NCBI GenBank assembly: GCA_948470475.1 | Contig: OX419347.1 | Span: forward strand, 14,433,675-14,497,674 | Direction of reading: 5' to 3' | Length of the DNA stretch: 64,000 nt | Source: Galaxea fascicularis | Taxonomy: Eukaryota > Cnidaria > Anthozoa > Scleractinia > Euphylliidae | In this document: positions 50,094 to 59,439 of the stretch, in pieces | How the letters are laid out: each line of letters starts with the position of its first letter | Numbering within the stretch: position 1 is the stretch's first letter | Translations under genes and position numbers: made by a program | Notes under the pieces: generated by a model | Told to the model about the DNA's origin: nothing | Database searches by the model: none | The model's input: only the letters and a program-made list of their open reading frames with translations

Positions 50094-50600
50094 TTAATAA
50101 TACACTTGAAAAAATTTCTCAGTTCTGATTGGCTGAAACGGAGTGCATTTTTTGTTAACACAGTGCAGAAACGTTAAACACAGTGCAAATTTACAACGAA
50201 GATTTCCGAAGTTAAAATGAGGAGACTGCCGGAGGCCATCCAACGCATTTCGAAGACCCGCGAAGATTGTGCGACACCCTCCGAAGATTGTACGAAACCT
50301 TCCGAAGATTGCCCGAATACTTCCGAAGAATTCCAAAGATAGACCGAATGCTTCTGATGATTTCCCGAACAGTTCCGAAGACTTCCGAAGATAAACTGAG
50401 CACTTCCGAAGATTTCCGAAGATCACCCGAACACTTCCGAAGATTTCCAAAGACTACCCGAACTCTTCCGGTGATCTCCGGATATTTTTGAAGCTTCTCC
50501 AAGTTTCAGAAGATCAAGGGCAATGCCTTCTGCGTACCTCAGTAGTCAATGTATGGGCTGAAGCTTTATAAGTGGTCTATTTTTTCAAGTGTATTATTAA
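50094..50600. mobile_element. MITE with TTAATAATACACTTG ends
   Basis: TTAATAATACACTTGAAAAA at the left and TTTTTCAAGTGTATTATTAA at the right are perfect inverted repeats (22 bp in all). The interior carries a CCGAAGATT-type minisatellite. It is inserted in the second copy of the 153-bp duplication. Confidence 0.85.
50252..50495. repeat. CTTCCGAAGATT minisatellite
   Basis: About 15 imperfect copies of CTTCCGAAGATTTCCCGAA-like units inside the MITE at 50094-50600. Because TTCCGAAGATT contains the self-complementary TTCCGAA core, frames on both strands stay open. They are not genes. Confidence 0.85.
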
Positions 50601-50716
50601 TAAGTAATCACATGTTTTTTCTCGAGCAATTTGGAATAAATAAGCACTTGTAAATTTTTTCAAAGACCACAAATTGCACTCGCCCTACGGGCTCGTGCAA
50701 TTTTGTTGGTCTTTGA

Positions 50717-50752
<36 letters not shown>

Positions 50753-50773
50753 TCGGAATCATGTGATTACCTA
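50601..50773. mobile_element. Long palindrome with GTAATCACATG ends
   Basis: TAAGTAATCACATG and CATGTGATTACCTA bound arms pairing almost throughout (AATTTGGAATAAATAAGCAC with GTGCTTATTTATTCCAAATT; TTTTTTCAAAGACCA with TGGTCTTTGAAAAA). The loop is TCGCCCTACGGGCT. It sits directly beside the MITE at 50094-50600. Confidence 0.85.
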
Positions 50774-51173
50774 TACGAATTCACCTTTCAGTACAAGAGA
50801 TATTCAAAGTTTAAATTTTAATGTTGTAGTTCATAAAACATACAGCTATGTATGAAGTGAAACAACTTTGTTGTTACTCTCAGACCTCCTTTGCTGAGCT
50901 CAAAGAAAAAATGATGTGAAGTGTTGACCCACACTATAATCAAAACAAAGCCACGTCTCCCAGTCCCATAGTTGGCATTTCTCAATTTTATATTTGGGTT
51001 AAGGAAAACCTTAGTTATTACTCACAAGACAGGTAGTTTGTGCAAATTAAAAAGGTACGATCTCCAGACAAGTTATTTATAGTTACTCAGTGTGATTGCC
51101 TATATGACACCAAATTACCGGTAGTAGATTTCTTAATGCCTGTTTTATAGGATTGAAAGTCGGAAACAAAACA

Positions 51174-54100
51174 ATGGGTGCTTTTTTGGGATCGGCGATG
51201 AAGGAAACAATGGATGAAAACATGAGGAAGAATCAAGAGTTTATGTTACAAACTCAAAAACTACAGGTTTGAAATACATGTAAAGCACAGTGCAATGTGT
51301 GGTTCCAGAAAATATTCACACCTCCCCCAAGCTTTTTCAATTGAACAATGCCCCCCCCCTCACCACCACCCCACCCTTGTGGAAATTCCAATTTAGCTCT
51401 ATACTTGTCTTTAAAAACTTTTACTTTTACCACCCCCTCCCCCTTGGAATTTCTATTGACCTTTCATGGGGGAAGGTATCAAATTATTTTCTTGAACTGC
51501 ACAATCTCCCTATAAATGTTTTATACAGTGAATGTGTAGGAGTGAATAACACTGTGGCATCCTTGGAAAAAGAAAGTCCAAGTTCTGCCAACAGGAGTTA
51601 AAGCTTTCAATGACCTTTCAATAATTTGCTAGTTTGCAAATGGATGCTCTACCACTGAGATACAGTCTGTTTATAAGTGACAAATTGGAGATGGATCACC
51701 AGGTTAATGTGACAGATTTGTTACTGGTATCTAAGCCATCTTCAAGATCCTTCCTTTTTTCCTTTGGATACTGTTTTCACCCTGTCAGAGTTTTAGAAGA
51801 AGATGGGAAACTTAACAACAGAGGGAAAGATACTTAGAGAAGATGATTTCTCACTAGACATCGTAGATGGTGTGCAGGGTTGTCAAAAAGTACCAGCGAC
51901 TTTCCTAGTTTTGCAATCTATGATTTGCTGGTAAAAGAGAAAATGTAGGGGGGAAATGGGGTTTGTTACCCCCCTGATTGCTGTCTACTTTCCTAGATTC
52001 TCCCTCTACTTAAAATCTTTTTGACAACCCTGTGTGTGCACTTGATGTCATGGAGGCCATGGTGGATGAGCAAAACAAAGGAATGGTGGCCATGTTGGAG
52101 GAGTAAACAGTCTTCCGAGAATTGAACTCTCTTTTTTATGCAAACTCTTTCTTTTGTTTCAATAACCCAACATGGGCACTGCCAGATTATATAAATGAAC
52201 ACCTCTATAAAGCACCATTCAGGCATACTAAGTTGATTCAGATGTGAAGGGTTTTCTACATAGCACGGTAGAATGAATGGATATTGGCTGTACTGTGGGA
52301 TAATAAATGTGTATGATTAGTGGTACAACTCCCTTTGGACTAGACACAGAAAAAAAGATAGCATTCTTCAATGTAACATGTGTTTGCCACATTTTTTAAA
52401 TCACCATATGTCATCTCACAGTTAGGTAGACAACTTCAGATGCAGAATGCCATGAGGGAACGGCAAATGTCCATGCAGCTTGCGGGAGCAAGAGAGATGT
52501 TTTACTGGTTGGCATCATTCTATGGAATTGCTACAGTGGCAATGTTTGCTGGGTAAGCTAACAAATGTGGTATTACATTGCCATGCATAATTCTAATTAT
52601 TAAAGTGGTTGTTCACCCTAAACTAGTAAAAGAAAATTATCCTACTCTTAGAAACTGAGCATCTCATTCATATTGCAATGATTATTGGAAACAATGCAAT
52701 AAACATGATTGAAAACAGCGCAATTACACTGCAGTCTGACATCACTGTTGAAATGGCATTTTAACCATGATGATACCCTCAGTGTTGTTGGTAAGCACTG
52801 ACTGCCGGTGAAATTTGCTGGCGGAGAAAAAGGTGATCGCTGGCTGGATTTTGGATTTTTCTAGATTTGTACCCACCCCCATGTCGGCTTTAGCCAGCTC
52901 AACTTCCACCTAAACCGGCTGAGTAATTTCTTAGCTACAAACCTGTACCCTTGCCATCAATGACCTCACTGGTCACTCCACTTCTATCACACTGTTCACT
53001 GCATCTTATTATTTTTTTTATCATCACCCTAGGTTCAAGAGATCCAAAAATCCAGCAGCATTGGCTCCATTCCTTCCTCTTACGTTTGTTGTAGCTTATC
53101 AAGCAGATTATGTTTACGGAAGCAAAATGAGCAGGATAAGGGGTGAGTGGTTTTTTATGAGTGGTTTTGTGATTATTTCTCCAACACCAGATACAAATAC
53201 TAACCCAAGGAAAATTGATAATCATTTTCTTTTTCACTCAGAGAAAATTAGAAAATGAACTCCATCATAGCAAAGTACTGCTCAGTAGCTTTCATTTGAA
53301 TGGTTTAGGATTTCATCCACAGACTCAAAAGGTAGAACCACCTTGTACAGCATAATAAACAGCACCACAGGAAAGTACTGCTCAGTAGCTTTCATTTGAA
53401 TGGTTTAGGATTTCATCCACAGACTCAAAAGGTAGAACCACCTTGTACAGCACCACAGGAAAGTACTGCTCAGTAGTATCGAATGTCAGGCCACATTTCA
53501 GGATTTGGTTCACAGACTCAAACATCTTCTACAGTCTAACAAAAAGTTTCACAACAAGGAGCGGTTAACCAGCGGATAGTGTCTTAATTTTGTTTGAAGA
53601 TGAGGAGAAACAAGAACCTTCTAGAACCAGAGCACACTGAAACCTTAAACGTAGTAAACGTTACCCGGCCTCCAGGCCCCGGTTGTTCAAACGTTGGATA
53701 GCGCTATCCACTGGATATATCACTATCCAGCGGTTAAGTATTGGGAAAGCTTACCCTGGTGAAAATCCTCACAGGATCTTCAAGGATCTTTGAAGATCTT
53801 CAAAGACCTGCCAAGGATCCTCAAAGATAAAGATCTTTAAAAGATCCTGTGAGGAACCTTTAAAGATCTTCAAAGATCCTGCACCTGCAAGATCTTGTAT
53901 TACTATCCATAAAGATCCTTGAGGAATTGATAAGGATCTTGGAAGGATCTTACAAAGATCCTGGCTAAGATTCCGGCAAAGATCTTTGCAAGGATCCTTG
54001 ACGATCCTCAAGGATTTTATGAGGATCTTTGAAGAATCCTAAAAAGATCCTTTAAAAGATCCTGCAAAGATCTTTGCTAGGATCTTCAAGGATTTAATGA

Positions 54101-54565
54101 GGATCTTTCAAGAATCTTGCAAAGATCCTTTAAAAGATCTTGCAAAGATCTTTGCAGGGATCCTTGACGATCCTCAAGGATTTTATGAGGATCTTTGAAG
54201 AATCCTAAAAAGATCCTTTAAAAGATCCTGCAAAGATCTTTGCTAGGATCTTCAAGGATTTAATGAGGATCTTTCAAGAATCTTGCAAAGATCCTTTAAA
54301 AGATCTTGCAAAGATCTTAGGCAGGATCCTTGACGATCCTCAAGGATTTTATGAGGATCTTTGAAGAATCCTAGAAAGATCCTTTAAAAGATCTTGCAAA
54401 GATCTTTGCTAGGATCTTCAAGGATTTAATGAGGATCTTCTAAGAATCTTGCAAAGATCCTTTAAAAGATCTTTGGCAGGATCCTTCAGATTCCTCAAGG
54501 ATTTCATGGGGATCTTTGAAGAATCCTAAAAAGATCTTTTATAAGATCTTTGCCAATATGATAAG

Positions 54566-54596
<31 letters not shown>

Positions 54597-56579
54597 ACAC
54601 ACTCCTGTTAGGTTTTTCGGAGCCCCCCTTTCAGGTGTCCAAAAATTTTCAGAGCCCTCCCCCTCTTGTCATATTAAATGAACTTTCCCTTAGAAATGGC
54701 AAAGTACATGTGTATTTGTGATAAAATATCACTATATTTTATTTTGTATTATTCGTCACTTCAAGATCCACTAAATTGCTACAGTGCAAATCATGATTTT
54801 TAGGCTGTAAGAACTTCAAAAATGAGAAAGAGATGTCACTTGCCACACGAGACCTCTTCATAAACAGTACCATGCATTCCATGCTTCTCACAAGTAGATA
54901 GTTTTAACTCTGTAAGAGTAATTTCTTGGGATAGTTATACTCTTCTTCAAATGATGTCTGAACACTTTCCAGCCTGTGTCAGGCCTTTAAAGACCCATGC
55001 CGGACCAATATGCTTTGCGCGCGTCTATTATTGTTTTGACAAACACAAGGAGGAGGCGCCATTGTGTGATGCGGTCGCCGAAGTTTGAATATTTCGCGTG
55101 CTTGTCGGTTGATCAGAGCACAATATGAGTTCATCATTGTCTTTATTGGAAAACTCTCTGGAGGAGAGAAATTTAGGCGAAAGATGGCTCAATAGTAGCG
55201 GATAACGAGAAGGAGGAAGACGAAGCCGTCGAGATTGAAGAGGTTTGAGAAAAATTTTCGGTAACTCCAAATGTTCCCTGCCTTCCATCTCGTTCACACG
55301 GGCTGTTAAAATGAACAAAGCTGTGATACATAAGCATTGTAACAAAGCTATAAGAAATAAACAAACCATCGAATTCTAGGTCCTAAACTTGATGCTCTGT
55401 GGTCTGTTTGATGCAGTAGATACTCAGCAAAGGCAGTTCGTTGCTTCCGAGAACCCAAGAGTAATTTTCCTCTCATGCCATAGTTCAAACACAGATGATC
55501 GTACCATGATATAACGGGCACAACCAGATAAACGTGGCCTCCACTTACGCGAAGGTACGGCCATCAAAATGCCAAACGATCAGAGCTTTCTAGGAGTTCA
55601 TCATATTCACTCTACAGATATTGCAATTCCAAAAAAATCATCAAAATCAACACACAAGTGAAATAGTGAAATCCTTTGAGCAACGAAACGTAAAATCAAG
55701 CTCCATAAACGCCGGATGGAAGCGGATTGCTGTGGATTCAACGGTCTTCACTTGACTTTTCGACTCACAAAAAATATGGCGACTTGACTTGACGCGCGCA
55801 AAGCATATTGGTCCGGCATGGGTCTTTAAATTCAGTAGAAAGCCGAGTTTTCGGTGGGCCGCATGAACCGCCATCTTGGATTTGAATGTTGATAAGACCC
55901 TGGGGACGAGTTTGCTACTACCCATGATGCAATGTTCTGCGAAAGGCGCTTGTTTCAACGGTCATTGAACGAAGTTTGAAGGGCAGTTGGAAGATGTTTG
56001 AGGGCCACAAAATCTGGATCTGTTGGCTCTACAAGACATTGTAAGTATAAAGATTCAGAAGGCTTCTGGATTGAGACTTAAGATGGTGTTTTTGATGATC
56101 TGTACTCCAATAATATTTACAATGTATCACTAAACTCGATCTTGGCCGTTTTGATCTACCCTTGTCTCTCTCTTTTCTGTGTTGCAATCGTAACTTAAAC
56201 CAAAAACAGTTTAAAGCTTGCCATAGAAGTCGATCTAAGAGCGTTTTTCTGTTATGAGCAGTTGCCATCAGGGTTCAAACAGAACACAAACGGCTTACGA
56301 TTATTGATATGATTTTAATCACATGTTGTTGTGTGCCTATCTTTTCTAGGTATTGAAGCAGAAAAGCTTGAAGTACACGGAACTACATGTACACTGTTAA
56401 CAAGCTAAGTGAAAAACAATTCACAAACATGAGCGATGACACTTTCACTATGTATATATATTTCAATTATAATCTGTTGGACTGCATGGAAAATGCAGTG
56501 TAGTAGGGCTTACTGTAGTTTGCGAAACGAAATGGAACGAAACGAAATGAAAATCTGTAGTTTGCGAAATGAAAAAATC

Positions 56580-56611
<32 letters not shown>

Positions 56612-57461
56612 GAAATAAACATTTCCTTTCTCGCTGCGTCTAGTCGATATTCTAAACAGAAAGTTCCCCCCAAAAAAGCCGTTTCGCCTTGCGCGGAATG
56701 CGTGAGGTTTTCGTTGCCACGTATAAAGTTTAAATTTAGCTCAGGCGTAAAATGGGGTTGGAAGGCCTACACGACTCCTGTTCGCGCGTTTGCCGCTTCT
56801 ATCTCGGTTCTATTGACCGATTTAGCTTCTTGCTTGTTTTCAGTGGGGCAACACGGTGGTTAAGAGGATAGCATGATGGTGATGGTGATTGAAACAGCCA
56901 TGTGTTGAAATGTCGCATGTAATGTATTTTGATACCAAAGGTCATTTCTGGGTTTAAATTCTGCATTTATCGCCAGGTTGTTTGGTTGTTTCTGTTTAGC
57001 GACTGTGGTCCTTTATATGCCATCTAGAGCATTTTGTCTAGCTTTGGTTTGGCTCGTTTCAGTCCCGGTTTCAGTGCGTTCAGTGACAGAACAGCCTCTC
57101 TCTTGTTATCAAGGATAGGAATTTTGAGCCGCGTAATATGATCATCTTTATCTTGCGGTGTTTGTACATTACCGGGCCCGATTATTTGGTTTTGTAGCAA
57201 GACGTTGTGTTTCTTTTGCGACTATTCGTCTCTTTATCCTTTCTTTAGTGTTGTAGCTTCTTAGAGAGCTATGCGACACGTGAAGTTGAGCGCTCAAATC
57301 AGCTCTAATTACGGCTGTCTTTGTCATTGTTTCACTCCGCTCTGTAAAGTATTGTCCTCGTTTTGTTTGTGCCAGTGGTTTTGGCTGTGTTTGGGTACGC
57401 CAGAAAGGAAATGTTTATTTCGCAAACTATAGATTTTTTCATTTCGCAAACTACAGATTTT

Positions 57462-57504
<43 letters not shown>

Positions 57505-59439
57505 GTGTAGTAGTCTTGACTTAAGACAGTGCAAAACTTGAAAATTTGAAGTTTGAATAAAGATGTCAGTATAAGCTTCTGTATGACACAAAGAAACCCC
57601 TCGATTTTAGCAAATAAAATAAATCATGAACAGAAACAAGATGTTCTAGCTGGTCTTTAATCTAGTGTAAGCTCTTCCCTTGGATACTGGGCAAAAAATC
57701 TTAGTGATTTTCATCAAGTGTGACGGGTCGCTTATGTTGTTTAAATTGCCATTTGCTTCTTGATTTAATGTCACTTTTTTATAATTCTGGGCCTTTGACC
57801 TGACTTTCTTTTTATTTCATATGGCACATTTGCAATTTCATAAATCTCATTGTTCAATGGCTAAATGTGGCTCTCATGTGCCACTTTGCTTTTGGTAGCA
57901 CCAATTCAACAAAGTACACAAGTATAGCAAGCTTTAACATTTCCCCTTCCCCTGGTTTACTATCTCTTAAACAAAAACAGTGAAAAAGCAAAAACATTTC
58001 CCTGATGCCAAAAGAAAAACCCATGGAAAATGCTAGCCAGCAATGGTGTGGTCAGTGCAGCACTGTAACCATTTGAAAACAATTGTAATTTCTCACTGAA
58101 TGACAAATGGCCTGTATAGGAATATAATTATTTTTTGAGTAGGAAATTTTTTATCAAGTGCTCTTGCACCTGTTGAATGTGCATTTTTTTAATTATGAAT
58201 ATCTTACAATGGTTTTCTTTAAATGAAATTTTCATTGCATATTTAATATTTATTACAGACTTAAATAAATATAGTGATATTTTGAATGAAATCAACTTTT
58301 GATGTGAAGTGTGTTACTTTTAAAGCCACTGACAGTGAATGATATTAAGATTTGTGAAAATCTTTGAACATGACTTTGCAAGATCCTTGATGGTCTTTGC
58401 AAGATCTTTTAAGAATATGATTATCATTGAAGATCTTTGGGAGGATTCAATATGAGTAATCCAGTTAAAAGTTAATCCTTGAAATCCTTTACGATCTTGG
58501 CAATAAATCGAAGGATCATAGTGTTACATTATGGGAGAAATTTTTCCAAGATCTTGGGGGGGGGGGATCCTTGAGGATCTTCACAAGATCTTGGTAATGT
58601 CTTAACGATCCTTGAATAATTGGTAAAGAGTCCTTGAAGATCCTCAAAGATCTTGAGAATCCAATGAAAGATCCTAGAGGTCTTTTGACAAGATTTTGGG
58701 AGGATCCTTGGGGATCTTCGCAAGATCTTGGGAGGATCCTTGGGGATCTTTGCAAAATCTTGGGAGGGTCCTTAAAAATCTTTGCAAGATCTTAAGTAAG
58801 ATCTTTAGAAATCTTTGTAAAGATCCTCAAAGATCCTTCAATTTCTTGCCAAGATCCTTGAGGATCTTTAAAGATCTTTGAAGATCCTATGAGGATCCTT
58901 GAAGATCCTCGAAGATCCTCAAGGATCTTGGCAAGAAAATGAAAGATCCTTGAGGATCTTGCAAAGATTTCTGAGGATCTTAATTAAGATCTTCATCAAG
59001 ATCCTCATGCAGATCTTTAAGGATCCTTAAAGATCTTTGAAGATCCTTGAAAGATTTTCACCAGGGTATTGCACTATCCACTGGATAGATATTTATCCGG
59101 TGGATAGCGCTATCCAGCCTTTGAACAACCGGGGCCAGGACTGCAGAAAAATCAGTTATTGTGGAGAACAATTTCCCTGAACTGTCGGCCAACAGTTGGT
59201 CAACAGTCGGTCAACTGTCGACCAACAATCGGCCGACACACGACCGACAGACTACTGACAGTTCAACAATGAATGCAATCATTTGGTCAAAATTTTGTGA
59301 ACATCCACTCTCCCATTTTACAGAGGAAGCAGAAAACATCATGAAGGAGGAACGCGCATTTCTTGAACTTCCCTGTGGAATGCCCAACTTTCAATCTATT
59401 GAAGAGGCAAGGCTGATGGCAGAACAAAGGAGATCGTAA
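51174..59439 (+). CDS. PLGRKT: PLGRKT homologue (plasminogen receptor KT family), 4 exons, 149 aa
   Basis: Exons 51174-51266, 52422-52552, 53033-53142 and 59324-59439, phases 0, 2 and 1, all consistent. Start AAACAATGGG. Order of parts: MGAFLGSAMKETMDEN; an N-terminal helix rich in Met and Gln (QEFMLQTQKLQ, LQMQNAMRERQMSMQ); membrane segment 1 (~57-75, FYWLASFYGIATVAMFAG); a basic loop FKRSKNP; membrane segment 2 (~84-99, ALAPFLPLTFVVAYQ) ending QADYVYGSKM; and a cytosol- or surface-facing tail (EEAENIMKEERAFLELPCGM, FQSIEEARLMAEQRRS). The length (149 vs 147 in human), two helices and SIEEAR match PLGRKT. The C-terminal residue is Ser: the C-terminal Lys that binds plasminogen in vertebrates is absent. 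The last intron is 6.2 kb and full of repeats. Confidence 0.92.
52020..52190 (-). repeat. Dispersed repeat shared with 12150-12340
   Basis: The minus strand carries CTCCTCCAACATGGCCACC, CATTCCTTTGTTTTGCTC and CATGACATCAAGTGCACAC in the order seen on the plus strand at 12150-12340. It lies in PLGRKT intron 1. Confidence 0.6.
53274..53480. repeat. Tandem duplication, ~2.2 copies of an 88-98 bp unit
   Basis: AAAGTACTGCTCAGTAG occurs at about 53274, 53372 and 53460. Copies 1 and 2 are nearly identical through CCTTGTACAGCA, and copy 3 is truncated. It lies just inside PLGRKT intron 3. Confidence 0.9.
53770..54545. repeat. AAGATCCT/AAGATCTT array with 166-bp higher-order period
   Basis: Dozens of GATC-centred short units. 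A longer block starting GGATCC(C/T)TTGACGATCCTC begins at 53992, 54158 and 54324, exactly 166 bp apart each time, with a shorter fourth step at 54479. Followed by a C run and a CA run at 54567-54601. Confidence 0.9.
54986..55830. mobile_element. Inverted-repeat element nested in the intron 3 foldback
   Basis: TTTAAAGACCCATGCCGGAC at the left and GTCCGGCATGGGTCTTTAAA at the right are exact inverted complements that continue inwards (CAATATGCTTTGCGCGCGTC / GACGCGCGCAAAGCATATTG). About 40-bp perfect arms bound 845 bp. A 113-codon minus-strand frame inside (55369-55028) has no recognisable domain. Confidence 0.88.
56507..57504. mobile_element. Mutator-like non-autonomous element with 9-bp target duplication
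   Basis: Ends GGCTTACTGTAGTTTGCGAA and TTCGCAAACTACAGTAAGCC are perfect inverted repeats. The arms continue ~110 bp with repeated CTGTAGTTTGCGAAATGAAA units. The 9-mer GTGTAGTAG flanks both sides (56498-56506 and 57505-57513), a target-site duplication. Long arms plus a 9-bp duplication fit the Mutator superfamily (inference). No transposase is present. Confidence 0.85.
58370..59062. repeat. Right-hand GATC-rich subterminal array
   Basis: The same AAGATCTT/AGGATCCT-type units as at 53770-54545, in the right arm of the 5.5 kb foldback, ending at the shared ATTTTCACCAGGGTA junction. The array is less regular and lacks the 166-bp period. Confidence 0.88.
59178..59262. repeat. GTCGGCCAACAGT minisatellite
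   Basis: Imperfect units of GTCGGCCAACAG/GTCGACCAACAA and their near-complements, ~60 bp upstream of the last PLGRKT exon. The units are partly self-complementary. Confidence 0.8.

Larger units (their letters stand above)
48605..51173. other. Divergent intergenic region between BRX1 and PLGRKT
   Basis: BRX1 (minus) and PLGRKT (plus) start 2.6 kb apart, so this holds both promoters. Neither TATA box is obvious. A MITE (49146-49454), a tandem duplication (49841-50093 plus 50778-50822) and two inserted foldbacks (50094-50773) occupy most of it. Confidence 0.6.
53677..59138. mobile_element. 5.5 kb foldback element filling PLGRKT intron 3
   Basis: The left edge reads GGCCCCGGTTGTTCAAACG then TGGATAGCGCTATCCACTGG and ends its ~90-bp arm with ACCCTGGTGAAAAT. 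The right edge is the inverted version: ATTTTCACCAGGGTA...GGATAGCGCTATCCAGCC then TTTGAACAACCGGGGCC. Each arm is followed inwards by a GATC-rich array (53770-54545 and ~58370-59060). No transposase frame was recognised. Two other inverted-repeat elements lie inside. No clear target-site duplication was seen. Confidence 0.75.

Noticed and set aside
50094..50502. Repeat-rich 96- to 118-codon frames on both strands with a leucine-rich look
   Set aside because: They come from the CCGAAGATT minisatellite within a MITE. Mirror-image frames on both strands show that it is repeat-driven.
53769..54011. Frame with repeated KDLQRSLKIL-type pattern, also at 58516-58881
   Set aside because: Translation of the GATC-rich arrays. 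There is no independent coding evidence.
55028..55369. 113-codon minus-strand frame with a hydrophobic start
   Set aside because: Lies wholly inside the 845-bp inverted-repeat element, includes its arm, and shows no known domain.
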